Position numbers and translations under genes: made by a program
Shown: positions 1-7,103 of the stretch, in pieces
Numbering within the stretch: position 1 is the stretch's first letter
How the letters are laid out: each line of letters opens with the position of its first letter
The notes under the pieces: model-generated
Seen by the model: only the letters and a program-made list of their open reading frames with translations
Database searches by the model: none
What the model was told of the DNA's origin: nothing
Source: Candidatus Acetothermia bacterium
GTDB taxonomy: Bacteria; Bipolaricaulota; Bipolaricaulia; RBG-16-55-9; JANLFV01
Direction of reading: 5' to 3'
Length of the DNA: 28,964 nt
NCBI GenBank assembly: GCA_028275195.1
Contig: JAPWVC010000004.1
Span: 1-28,964, forward strand

Positions 1-2
1 TT

Positions 3-743
3 ATGGTCGGGCTCCTGATCCTAGCCGTAGGAGGCGGGCTCGCCTTAGCCCAGGAGGGCCCGAGCCAAGCGGAGCTAGAAGGGGTCCTGAAGCAGACCAA
101 GGCCGAGGAGGCGATCGTCAATTTAGGGAGGGTCCTCATCGGGGAAGGGGTAATGGACCGCCAGGTCCTGACCCTCGGAGTGACCCTGAAGATCGCGGCG
201 GAGCTTGAGGAGTATGCCGGGCTGAAGGTGGAGAGGTGGTTCAAGGACCGGATGGGGCGGGAGCTCTCGAAGGCCGAGCTCAACTGGCTCGACCTAGTGA
301 AGGCCAGCCTGAAGAACAGCCAGCCGGACCTCTACGGCTCGCTGCAGGCAGCCCTGAAGAGCCTGAGGGCCAAGCCGCCGGCCCAGCCGGGGCCGAGCGG
401 GGATCTCTCCTCGATCCTCGCTTCCCTTCAGAACCTCAATCAGCGGCTCACCAGCCTCGAGAACCAGGTGGCTAGCCTTGCCCAACAGAACCGGCAGGCC
501 GCCTCTGCGGAGGAGCTGGCGGCCCTCAAGCTCGAGGTCGAGGGCCTCAAGGCCAACCTCCCCGACCCGAAGACGCTTACAGAGACCCTCCCGCAGATGA
601 CCGACCTCCAGGGCGAGATCGGGCGGCTCGACCGCTCCCTCAGCGGCCAACGCGGGCTGACGATCTTCCTGATCATCTTGGTCTTGCTGCTCTTGGCCTG
701 GCTGGTCTTCCTCCGAACACGCGAAATGGCCAGATTGAGGTGA
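3..743 (+). CDS. Secreted/membrane-anchored coiled-coil protein, probably 5' partial
   Basis: I do not recognise a family. From the first Met the protein has 246 residues. A hydrophobic Ala-ending segment (residues 2-16, cleavage plausible after ALA) resembles the end of a signal peptide but lacks the usual positive n-region, so the true start is probably before the window. Residues 17-120 are a helical, charged domain. A Pro-rich break (about 124-132) leads into a coiled-coil stretch (about 135-215) with heptad-like Leu spacing. A single membrane segment (LTIFLIILVLLLLAWLVFLR) sits near the C-terminus, followed by a basic tail (RTREMARLR). This implies a bulk domain outside the membrane anchored by a C-terminal helix. 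It converges with the Pus10 gene downstream (44-nt gap). Function unknown; a cell-envelope role is inference only. Confidence 0.7.
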   Translation: MVGLLILAVGGGLALAQEGPSQAELEGVLKQTKAEEAIVNLGRVLIGEGVMDRQVLTLGVTLKIAAELEEYAGLKVERWFKDRMGRELSKAELNWLDLVKASLKNSQPDLYGSLQAALKSLRAKPPAQPGPSGDLSSILASLQNLNQRLTSLENQVASLAQQNRQAASAEELAALKLEVEGLKANLPDPKTLTETLPQMTDLQGEIGRLDRSLSGQRGLTIFLIILVLLLLAWLVFLRTREMARLR

Positions 744-787
744 GATAAGGATAGGGCTCCGCACGCTCTACCTAGCAAGACAAGCGC

Positions 788-2008
788 TCAGCCCTCCACC
801 TCTAGGACATCGAGCTCGATGACCTTGACCGGGCAGCCGAGGAGCTCGGCCAGGCTCGGGGTGGTCCGGCCTTCATCTCCCGAGAGGAGCTCCTTCACAT
901 AGAGCCCGCCATCGCAGCGGACCTCGATGGTCGCGCTCTGGGGATCGCTCAGCTCCCCCTCGACCTCCCAGACCCTCCTCGTTCGGATTAGGTCGGCCCG
1001 ACGATGGACCACCCGCTTGGGAGTCCTCTGGGAGATCGGCCCGACCAAGCCTCGCAAGGCCCGCTCGAACTCCTCCTCGCTCACCGGCCGAGCGAACTCG
1101 ACCCTCGCCCGGTAGAGCTTGCCCGCCCGCGCGGCCTTCAGCCGCTCGACCTCCCCGCGCGTAGTGAAGGCCAGGCCCTGGACCTCGACCTTCCCCTTTG
1201 CCCGGGCATTGACCTCCCGCTCCAGGGCCGCTAGGTCGAGCCTCCGGACCCTCGGCTCACGGATCTCGAGCACGAATGGCCGCCCCTCGCCCAGCATCCG
1301 GGCATCGATGTCCTCCCTCCCGGAGCCATGGAAGACCGCGGCCCTTCCCTGCGAGGCCTCGAGGAACGGCGGGGAGATCAGCTCCTCGACGCTCTCAGGA
1401 TACCGCTTCCCGGTGAAGCCGCATCTCTCACAGCCCTTTCCCCGACAGGCCCGGCAGGGCCAGTGGGTCTGGGGGATCCCCCGGATGAGTTTCCGGTAGC
1501 GGCCGGAGATGAAGAGCGGCGAGAGCTTGACCTCCACACGGTCCCAGACGAGATCGAGTAGGATCGTCACCTCCGGGTTTTGGAGGTCGACCTCTGCTCG
1601 CCCGGCGAGGGCCGCCTCCAGGAGCTTCCCCACCTCCCGGTTAAGGTCGTGGTTCAACCGGCCGCCGTGCTCGAGGTGGTATCGCTCTTGGAGCGCCCGT
1701 TCCTGCTCCACGAGGAACTCCGGGAGGTGGCTCCCGACGAGGAAACTCTTGAACTCCAGCCCCTCGACCGCGGCGAGCGCCCGCTTGGCCCACTCCTCGA
1801 CCCGGAGGAGGTGGCCGAGGCAGAGCTGGCAGTAGCCCGGCTCGGCGAAAGGCTTGTCCTCCTCGAGGCTGAGGAGGATACGAATAGCCCTCCCGCGGTC
1901 ACGGTTGCTCAGGCCATGGCCAAGCTGAGCGAACTGCCGCCCCAAGCAAAAGTCGCAGAGCTCCAGCTCCGCGAGGAGCTCGCGAGCCAGCTTCAAGATC
2001 TCGGCCAT
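788..2008 (-). CDS. pus10: tRNA pseudouridine synthase Pus10 (archaeal/eukaryal type)
   Basis: In archaea Pus10 makes pseudouridine 54 and/or 55 in the tRNA T-loop, a job usually done by the unrelated-looking TruB (Psi55) in bacteria. From the ATG the protein has 406 residues. It shows an N-terminal zinc-binding set (C18-x2-C21 and C60-x2-C63), a THUMP-like middle region, a second CxxC pair (C185/C188, C193/C196) and the C-terminal pseudouridine synthase domain. That domain contains the FHGSGREDIDARMLG block (catalytic Asp lies in GREDID, about 230-235) and the family-typical GGLYVKELLSGDEGRTTPS block near the end. Length fits archaeal Pus10. An in-frame GTG one codon upstream (2011) is an alternative start. 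A TATAAT on this strand (2017-2022) lies so close that the mRNA is probably leaderless. Family call is firm; presence in a bacterium is the oddity. Confidence 0.93.
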   Translation of the reverse strand: MAEILKLARELLAELELCDFCLGRQFAQLGHGLSNRDRGRAIRILLSLEEDKPFAEPGYCQLCLGHLLRVEEWAKRALAAVEGLEFKSFLVGSHLPEFLVEQERALQERYHLEHGGRLNHDLNREVGKLLEAALAGRAEVDLQNPEVTILLDLVWDRVEVKLSPLFISGRYRKLIRGIPQTHWPCRACRGKGCERCGFTGKRYPESVEELISPPFLEASQGRAAVFHGSGREDIDARMLGEGRPFVLEIREPRVRRLDLAALEREVNARAKGKVEVQGLAFTTRGEVERLKAARAGKLYRARVEFARPVSEEEFERALRGLVGPISQRTPKRVVHRRADLIRTRRVWEVEGELSDPQSATIEVRCDGGLYVKELLSGDEGRTTPSLAELLGCPVKVIELDVLEVEG

Positions 2009-2016
2009 CACCGCCG

Positions 2017-2022
2017 ATTATA
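2017..2022 (-). promoter_or_regulatory. -10 box of pus10 promoter (probable leaderless start)
   Basis: Read on the minus strand the hexamer is TATAAT, ending 8 nt before the pus10 ATG (5 nt before the alternative GTG). A transcript starting about 7 nt downstream would begin at or next to the start codon. A purine-rich GGAGGAGG lies upstream of the -10 box and so could not act as a ribosome binding site for this transcript. The -35 region (17 nt upstream reads GTGTGG) is not recognisable. Confidence 0.5.
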
Positions 2023-2105
2023 GCCCTCCTCCAGGCAGCCCACACCTTGAGAGGGGAACCCCGGCGATGGTGATCCCTGCCACATTTAGGCCGAGCTGCG
2101 AGCGG

Positions 2106-2111
2106 TATAAT
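2106..2111 (+). promoter_or_regulatory. -10 box for the DUF4015-type gene (probable leaderless start)
   Basis: TATAAT ends 10 nt before the ATG at 2122, so the expected transcription start is within a few bases of the start codon. No Shine-Dalgarno sequence lies between them. The -35 position (CATTTA at a 17-nt spacer) is weak. The 110-nt space between the divergent pus10 and this gene therefore carries two outward-facing -10 boxes. Confidence 0.5.
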
Positions 2112-2121
2112 TCGCTCTAAG

Positions 2122-3189
2122 ATGGCCCTCGAGAGGTCGCTCGCCGGGCTGGCCTTGATCCTCGTGCTCGCTGCCCCTTTCTTTTTCCTGACCGGGCCAG
2201 GTCGGCCAGCCATGGTGGCTGTTCCCACTCCCAATCTTGCTCTCGCGGCCTCACCTTCGCCTAAGCTAGAGCCGAGCAAGGAGCAAGAGGGAGAGTGGCA
2301 GAGAGGGGTTTACCTCACGGCCCCGGCACTGGCCAGGCTCGAACGGGAGGGCCGGCTCGAGCCGTTCATCGCAGCGATGCGAGAGGTCGGCCTGAACACG
2401 GTCGTCATCGACATCAAGGACATGAGCGGCGGAGTGACTTACGAGAGCAAGGTCCCGCTAGTGAAAGAGCTCCACGCGGTCACGGTGAGGCTGGACCTCC
2501 CCCGATTGCTCGGGCTCCTCAAGGCCAAAGGGATCTACACGATCGCCCGTCAGGTGGCCCTCTACGACCCGAAGCTGGCGAAATACCTCAAGAGCGCGAG
2601 CGCACCCTGGGTCTCACCCACGGATGAACGGGTCGTGGAGTATAACCTCGCGATCGCCCAGGAGGCCCTCGCGCTCGGGTTCGATGAGCTCCAGTTCGAC
2701 TACATCCGCTATCCCGATGACGGGAAGTTGGCGGCCGTCGCCGCCTATGAGGCCCGCTATGCCGCGATCACTAACTTCCTGAGGGAGGCCCGAGCCAGGC
2801 TCAAAGGGCGGCTCTCGATCGATGTCTTCGGGCGGACCCTCTGGGAGTGGAATAAGAAGCGGATCGACCCGATCGGCCAGCACCTGGAGGGACTCGCACC
2901 TTATGTGGACTGGATTTCACCGATGGTCTACCCCTCGCACTATGAGCAAGCCCTCCGAGATAAGCCCTACGAGACGGTGAGGCGGGCGCTCGAGGCCGGG
3001 CTGAAGCGGGGGCTGAGGCTCCGTCCGTTCCTCCAGGCCTTCCAAATGGCGATCCCAGCCGGAATGGATTATCACGACTATATCCGCGCCCAAGTCCGGG
3101 CCGCCGAGGAATTGGGCTTCAAGAGCTACCTCTTCTGGAACCCCCGTTCGGACTATTCCGCACTGTTTGCGGCCCTGAGGGGGCGCTAG
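2122..3189 (+). CDS. DUF4015-type putative glycoside hydrolase, membrane-anchored or secreted
   Basis: The protein has 355 residues, with an N-terminal hydrophobic segment (about 6-24) and a low-complexity Pro/Ser/Ala linker to about residue 58. The rest matches the DUF4015 (COG1306) TIM-barrel pattern: WQRGVYLTAPA opening strand, then LNTVVIDIKDMSGGVTYES, then FDELQFDYIRYPDDG, then VDWISPMVYPSHY, and a final FKSYLFWNPRSDYS. Family members are predicted polysaccharide-degrading or -modifying enzymes; acidic residues in the VIDIKD and FDYIRYPDD blocks are candidates for active-site groups. It acts outside the cytoplasm by its signal/anchor segment. The next gene starts 5 nt after its stop, so they are probably co-transcribed. 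Substrate unknown. Confidence 0.85.
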   Translation: MALERSLAGLALILVLAAPFFFLTGPGRPAMVAVPTPNLALAASPSPKLEPSKEQEGEWQRGVYLTAPALARLEREGRLEPFIAAMREVGLNTVVIDIKDMSGGVTYESKVPLVKELHAVTVRLDLPRLLGLLKAKGIYTIARQVALYDPKLAKYLKSASAPWVSPTDERVVEYNLAIAQEALALGFDELQFDYIRYPDDGKLAAVAAYEARYAAITNFLREARARLKGRLSIDVFGRTLWEWNKKRIDPIGQHLEGLAPYVDWISPMVYPSHYEQALRDKPYETVRRALEAGLKRGLRLRPFLQAFQMAIPAGMDYHDYIRAQVRAAEELGFKSYLFWNPRSDYSALFAALRGR

Positions 3190-3194
3190 CAGTT

Positions 3195-3716
3195 ATGGTC
3201 CCAAGATATCTTCTGGCAGCGGCCCTCATCTTGCTCGGCCTCTCGGGGCCCGGCCTGGCCGAGCCGGTCCGGTTCTCCACGGGGATAGGGTTGGGAATCC
3301 TTGACCTGAACGGCTTGGGAGCCGCCTGGGGTGTGAGCGAAGGGACGGCCCAGCTCCTCCAAGGGGTGGTCGAAATCGGGCCGCTCTCGGGCTTGGGAGT
3401 CCGGTTCGCCGCTGAATTCGGCCTCCCGAGCCTGGGCAGCCCAGAGTTTTCGAAGTTCGAGACGGCGATCCTCTTCCATATTCCAGGCCGCGATGCCCGC
3501 CTCTACCTCGGCGGCGGGACCGGCCTTTTGATCTATAGGAGTCGACTCGACTTCGCTATCCATCTCAGCAGTGGACTGAAGAAGGACCTCCCCGGGGCTC
3601 TGACGATCTTCCTGGATGCGAAGCTGATCGGCGTGCTCGAGCTCCATGGGCCGCGGCTCATCCCTGAGCCACCACTACAATTTACGGCCGGGGTGGCCCT
3701 CTTCCTCGCCCCCTGA
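3195..3716 (+). CDS. Secreted beta-rich protein, possibly small outer-membrane barrel
   Basis: A 173-residue protein with a clear signal peptide (MVPRYLLAAALILLGLSGPGLA, cleavage after GLA about residue 22). The mature part alternates hydrophobic and polar residues with many Gly (GIGLGILDLNGLGAAWG, LYLGGGTGLLIY), and ends in FTAGVALFLAP, typical of a short beta-barrel or beta-sandwich envelope protein. I do not recognise a specific family. It follows the DUF4015-type gene by 5 nt and has no obvious Shine-Dalgarno sequence, so translation may be coupled. It converges on another barrel-like secreted protein (3769-4500). Confidence 0.7.
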   Translation: MVPRYLLAAALILLGLSGPGLAEPVRFSTGIGLGILDLNGLGAAWGVSEGTAQLLQGVVEIGPLSGLGVRFAAEFGLPSLGSPEFSKFETAILFHIPGRDARLYLGGGTGLLIYRSRLDFAIHLSSGLKKDLPGALTIFLDAKLIGVLELHGPRLIPEPPLQFTAGVALFLAP

Positions 3717-3768
3717 TCTTGACCGACGAGCGAGCCCTCGAGCGAGGCCACCTGAGCTACAGTCTAGA

Positions 3769-4500
3769 CTAGCTACCCCGTGGGAAATAGAAGGTGAGGG
3801 TCAAGCTCAAGGTAATCCCCAGGCTCGAGGAGGCAAAGGTCTCCTGTTCAGGCTGGGGTAGCGGGATCGGCTCGCCCTCCGGTGGCGGGAAGTAAGATGT
3901 TGTGCTCATCGTCTGAGCATAGACGAGCCCGACCTCGAAGCTCGTCGCCACTTCTCGGGCTCGGCTCCATTCCAGCCCGGCCGCGAGCGAGACGGCCAGG
4001 GTCGCGCTCCGGCCTTCCGAGGAGGCGGGCCAGCAAGGCCAGGGCGGCGGGACGGGCTCATCTTCCGCTGATAGGGATGAGCCTGGCTCGCGCAGCGGTT
4101 CCCTACAAATGATGTCATCCTTGCGGAAACTGTTGAGGCTGATCGCTCTCCCAGCCAGGTAGAAGTCGGCCCGTGGGTTATCGGAGAGCTTAAAGAGGAC
4201 CCCGCCGGAGAGGCTTGTTAGGCTCCGCGAGCTCCAGAGATCGCTGTAGCTCGAGAACCAGCCGCCGGCCTCGAAGCCCAACGCCCCCTTGGTCCAATAC
4301 TTCAGAGTGATGGCCGTGGTTAAGGCCGGGTCGACCTCACCCGGGGCGAGCGGCATGAGCCCCTGGGGGAGGAAGCGGGCCCCAAGTCCCCATTCCCGAC
4401 CGGCTGAGAGATCCTCCTCTTGAGCCTGGGCCAAGAGGCCCAGGGCCGGCCCACTGAGAACCACCAAGGCAATACTAATGACTAGAGCCGCTCTCTTCAT
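3769..4500 (-). CDS. Secreted outer-membrane beta-barrel-like protein
   Basis: A 243-residue protein. The ATG at 4500 was chosen because it follows a strong GGAGGAAGGG ribosome binding site and begins a standard signal peptide (MKRAALVISIALVVLSGPA..., cleavage near AQA, about residue 26). An in-frame extension upstream to 4575 would bury the signal. The mature region has Gly/aromatic amphipathic strands (ITLKYWTKGALGFEAGGWF, LSGGVLFKLSDNPRADFYLAG, LAAGLEWSR) and ends with LGITLSLTLTFYFPRGS, close to a terminal barrel strand. A Pro-rich loop with two Cys lies near the middle. No specific family recognised. It is divergent from the consensus promoter at 4583-4611. Confidence 0.75.
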   Translation of the reverse strand: MKRAALVISIALVVLSGPALGLLAQAQEEDLSAGREWGLGARFLPQGLMPLAPGEVDPALTTAITLKYWTKGALGFEAGGWFSSYSDLWSSRSLTSLSGGVLFKLSDNPRADFYLAGRAISLNSFRKDDIICREPLREPGSSLSAEDEPVPPPWPCWPASSEGRSATLAVSLAAGLEWSRAREVATSFEVGLVYAQTMSTTSYFPPPEGEPIPLPQPEQETFASSSLGITLSLTLTFYFPRGS

Positions 4501-4582
4501 CCCTTCCCTCCTCCTCGCCCCGGCGCGCTCGTGCTCCCCAGCTCGAGCCGGCTCAGGACGGGGCTTTTGTAACAAAGATCAC

Positions 4583-4611
4583 TTGACAGTAGGAGCGGCC
4601 TCGATTATAAT
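4583..4611 (+). promoter_or_regulatory. Perfect-consensus sigma-70 promoter
   Basis: TTGACA (4583-4588), 17-nt spacer, TATAAT (4606-4611): both hexamers match the consensus exactly. A short inverted repeat, TTTGTAACAAA (4566-4576), lies immediately upstream of the -35 box, and a 12-nt palindrome, GCGCACGTGCGC (4635-4646), lies in the transcribed leader. Either could be an operator, which would make sense for so strong a core promoter. The predicted start is near 4618, giving a leader of about 63 nt before the mini-ORF. Confidence 0.85.
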
Positions 4612-4680
4612 TCTCTTTGCCCGGGTGGTCAAGTGCGCACGTGCGCCGACCTCTACCACAAAGGGGAGGAGGTGAGCCCG

Positions 4681-4734
4681 ATGCTCCTGAAGAAGAAGGG
4701 CGGCGGGAAGAAGCCCGCCGGCGGGAAGAAGTAG
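4681..4734 (+). CDS. 17-residue Lys/Gly-rich mini-protein
   Basis: The ORF encodes MLLKKKGGGKKPAGGKK (7 Lys, all AAG; 5 Gly; no acidic residue). It follows an extended Shine-Dalgarno run (AAAGGGGAGGAGGTGA, 4660-4675) ending about 5-10 nt before the ATG, and a perfect-consensus promoter. An in-frame GTG at 4672 would add three residues but sits too close to the Shine-Dalgarno run. Composition resembles the basic tails of histone H1-like or nucleic-acid-binding proteins, or it may be a leader peptide for the permease downstream. I do not recognise a family. The stem-loop at 4760-4789 follows 25 nt after the stop. That it is translated is inference from the promoter plus ribosome binding site. 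Confidence 0.6.
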   Translation: MLLKKKGGGKKPAGGKK

Positions 4735-4759
4735 GCTAGGCCGAAAGGGCTCACAACAA

Positions 4760-4789
4760 GAGGCGTGCCAGGATATCCTGGTGCGCCTC
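4760..4789 (+). promoter_or_regulatory. Strong stem-loop between mini-ORF and permease
   Basis: GAGGCG-TG-CCAGG pairs with CCTGG-TG-CGCCTC around an ATAT loop: 13 continuous pairs including two G-U wobbles. No U-run follows (CTCGCTTCC), so it is not a standard intrinsic terminator. It ends 8 nt before the permease ATG at 4798, where no Shine-Dalgarno sequence exists, so it could limit read-through or block ribosome access to the permease. Confidence 0.6.
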
Positions 4790-4797
4790 TCGCTTCC

Positions 4798-6027
4798 ATG
4801 TGGACTGCTCTCTTTATCCTTATCCTGACTTATCTGGTCGTCGGGGTCCAGAAGCTGCCCTTTGTCCATATCAGCCGGGCGGCCGGGGCGCTCCTCGGTG
4901 CGGTGGCAATGGTCCTCAGCGGGGTGCTCTCCGTCCAGGAGGCCTACGCGGCCATCGACCTCGATACGCTCGTCTTCCTCCTCGGGATGATGGTCATCGT
5001 CGCCTACCTCGAGATCTCCGGATTCTTTGAGGTCCTAGAGCTCTTCATCCTCAAGTGGGCCAGGAGCCGGAGCGGCCTCCTCCTCTTAGTGGTCGTGAGC
5101 AGCGGGCTCCTCTCCGCCCTCTTCATGAACGATACGATCTGCCTGATGTTCACCCCCGTGCTCGTCCGCTTAATCCGGCGGCTCGAGCTCCCGCCCGCGC
5201 CCTATCTCATCGGCTTGGCGACTGCCGCGAACATCGGGAGCACGATGACCATCATCGGGAACCCCCAGAACATGCTGATCGGGATCCGCTCGGGGATACA
5301 CTTCCTCGCCTTCTGGGCCGCGCTCTCCCCCGTCTCCTTAGCCGGTCTGGCCCTCGACTTCGGGCTGATCCGGCTGATCTACCGCTCTCAACTCCGACTG
5401 CCTCTCAAGCCCTTGAGTGATCTGCAGGGTTACGCCGAGCTGAGGGTCCAGCGCGGCCTGCTGGGCCTCTCACTCCTCGTAGTTCTGCTGGCCTTGGTCC
5501 TCTTGGCAATGGGCTACGCGCCCCAGGGGGTAGCGATCAGTTGTGCCGCCCTCCTGATCCTCCTAGGGAGCAACCGTCCGCGCCGGGCGCTCCAGCATGT
5601 GGACTGGCCGTTGCTCTTGATCTTCTCCGGCTTGTTCATCGTGATGCGCGGGGTGGAGAAGGCAGGGCTGGTCGAACAGTTGATCTCCCAGGCGGGGGGT
5701 TGGTTCGCCGCGCGATCTGCGCTGATCAGCATCTCCTGGGTCACGCTCATCGTCTCGAACTTGATCAGCAATGTCCCGGCGGTCCTGCTCCTCTCGCCGC
5801 TGATCGCGGCCGCGGGGGGAGGAGCCACAGCCTGGCTGGCCTTGGCGATGGCCTCGACTCTCGCGGGGAATCTCACTCTCATCGGCTCGGCAGCCAACCT
5901 GATCGTCCTGGAGGGGGCCGAGCGGGAGGGGGTCCATCTCGGCTTCTTCGAATACTTGAAGGTCGGCCTCCCCCTGACCTTGCTCACCATCGGGCTCGGG
6001 CTGGTGGCCCTCATCTTCCGGGGTTGA
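4798..6027 (+). CDS. ArsB/NhaD/SLC13-type (ion transporter superfamily) permease
   Basis: A 409-residue polytopic membrane protein with about 11-12 hydrophobic segments. Family hallmarks are two re-entrant-loop-like repeats: MNDTICLMFTPVLVRL followed by ATAANIGSTMTIIGNPQNMLIG in the N-half, and NVPAVLLLSPLIAA followed by STLAGNLTLIGSAANLIV in the C-half. These Asn-rich NIGS.TIIGNPQN / NLTLIGSAAN motifs form the substrate site in the superfamily. The family moves anions (arsenite, sulfate, dicarboxylates) or sodium/protons; the sequence does not settle which. The ATG at 4798 starts directly at the first membrane helix; a longer in-frame start at 4765 would translate through the stem-loop. The 3' end overlaps the convergent trpS by 17 nt. 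Confidence 0.88.
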   Translation: MWTALFILILTYLVVGVQKLPFVHISRAAGALLGAVAMVLSGVLSVQEAYAAIDLDTLVFLLGMMVIVAYLEISGFFEVLELFILKWARSRSGLLLLVVVSSGLLSALFMNDTICLMFTPVLVRLIRRLELPPAPYLIGLATAANIGSTMTIIGNPQNMLIGIRSGIHFLAFWAALSPVSLAGLALDFGLIRLIYRSQLRLPLKPLSDLQGYAELRVQRGLLGLSLLVVLLALVLLAMGYAPQGVAISCAALLILLGSNRPRRALQHVDWPLLLIFSGLFIVMRGVEKAGLVEQLISQAGGWFAARSALISISWVTLIVSNLISNVPAVLLLSPLIAAAGGGATAWLALAMASTLAGNLTLIGSAANLIVLEGAEREGVHLGFFEYLKVGLPLTLLTIGLGLVALIFRG

Positions 6028-7048
6028 AGCTCTCCAGCCCGACCCCGATGAGCCTGCGGATCTCCCGCATGTTCTCTTGGGCGATCTCCCTTGCTCGGGC
6101 GGCTCCGGCCTCTAGGACCTGCTTCACTCCCCCGAGGTCTCGCTCCAACTCCCTTCGGCGGGCCTGGATCGGCCGGAGGACACCCATCAGGCTCTCGAAG
6201 ACCGCCTCCTTCAGCCGGACATACTTCAGCTTCCCAGTCCGATACTCCTCCTCCAGCTCATCATAGAGCCTGGAATCGGCGGAGAGCTTCAGGATCAGGA
6301 AGAGGTTGGCCACCCCTGGGCTCATCTCCGGGCCGCGGGGGCCGACATCTGTGACCGCGGTCTTGACCTTCTCGTAGATCGAGGCCTCAGGCTCCATCAC
6401 CCCGATGTAGTGCTTCTCCCCCAGAGACTTGCTCATCTTCATTGTAGGCTCGGCGGGGGACATCACTCTAGGGGCTTCAGAGAGGATCGGCTCGACCTCG
6501 GGGAAGAACTCCCCGAACCGGCTGTTAAACCTCCGGGCGATCCGCCGGGCCAGCTCGAGGTGCTGGAGTTGGTCCTCTCCCACCGGGACCTTGCTCGCAC
6601 GATACAAGAGGATATCGGCGGCCTGGAGGACAGGGTAGTCGAAGAGCCCGGCACTCACGAACTCCTGCTGCTTGGCCTTCTCCTTGAACTGGGTCATCCT
6701 GGTGAGGTCCCCGAAGGAGGTGAGGCAGTTGAAGATCCAAGCGAGCTCGGTGTGCTCCGGGACATGGGACTGGACGAACAGAATGGCCTTATCGGGGTCG
6801 AGCCCGCAAGCCAAGAGGTCCGCGGCCATCGCGAGCACCTTGGCGGGGAGGAGCTTGGGATCGTGGTCTACGGTGATGGCGTGGTAGTCAACGATGGAGT
6901 AGATGCATTCGTATTCCTCTTGCAGACGGATATAGTTGATGACCGCGCCGAAGTAGTTGCCGATGTGGAGCTCCCCGGTCGGCTGGATCCCGGAGAAGAC
7001 CCGCTCCTTCACGGAAGGATCAGTGGAGGGCCTCCCAAAGGCGATCAC
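6011..7048 (-). CDS. trpS: Tryptophanyl-tRNA synthetase
   Basis: Charges tRNA-Trp with tryptophan in the cytoplasm (class I synthetase). Visible signatures are VFSGIQPTGELHIGNYFG (the HIGH-type ATP site), the Trp-recognition region around DYPVLQAADILLYRA, VPVGEDQLQHLELAR, and the KMSKS loop. The longest reading (GTG at 7048) gives 345 residues. Bacterial TrpS normally starts only a few residues before VFSG, so the GTG at 7012 (giving KERVFSGIQPTG) is an attractive alternative, especially because a small leader ORF with a much better ribosome binding site stops 8 nt before it. No in-frame ATG lies near either start. The promoter at 7104-7132 drives it. The 3' end overlaps the convergent permease gene. 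Confidence 0.95.
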   Translation of the reverse strand: MIAFGRPSTDPSVKERVFSGIQPTGELHIGNYFGAVINYIRLQEEYECIYSIVDYHAITVDHDPKLLPAKVLAMAADLLACGLDPDKAILFVQSHVPEHTELAWIFNCLTSFGDLTRMTQFKEKAKQQEFVSAGLFDYPVLQAADILLYRASKVPVGEDQLQHLELARRIARRFNSRFGEFFPEVEPILSEAPRVMSPAEPTMKMSKSLGEKHYIGVMEPEASIYEKVKTAVTDVGPRGPEMSPGVANLFLILKLSADSRLYDELEEEYRTGKLKYVRLKEAVFESLMGVLRPIQARRRELERDLGGVKQVLEAGAARAREIAQENMREIRRLIGVGLESFNPGR

Positions 7049-7067
7049 CCGCTTTTGCTCTTACCAT
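7020..7067 (-). CDS. Putative trpS leader peptide with one Trp codon
   Basis: An out-of-frame ORF encodes MVRAKAGDRLWEALH and stops (TGA) 8 nt before the GTG at 7012. Its ATG has the best ribosome binding site in the region (GAGGTGAT, spacer 4 nt). It overlaps the longest trpS reading. A single Trp (TGG) is residue 11 of 15. Trp-dependent stalling or translational coupling to trpS would be a logical use, but this is inference. The alternative is that this ATG belongs to trpS and a frameshift or sequence error separates them. Confidence 0.4.
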   Translation of the reverse strand: MVRAKAGDRLWEALH

Positions 7068-7103
7068 CTCGATCACCTCGATCTCTAGCGCAAGTATCGC
7101 TAA

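Noticed and set aside
744..787. Terminator between the first gene and pus10
   Set aside because: No convincing stem with a U-run is present in the 44-nt convergent gap.
4765..4797. Longer permease start at 4765 (MPGYPGAPLAS...)
   Set aside because: It would lie inside the stem-loop, has no ribosome binding site, and adds a non-membrane extension not expected before the first helix.
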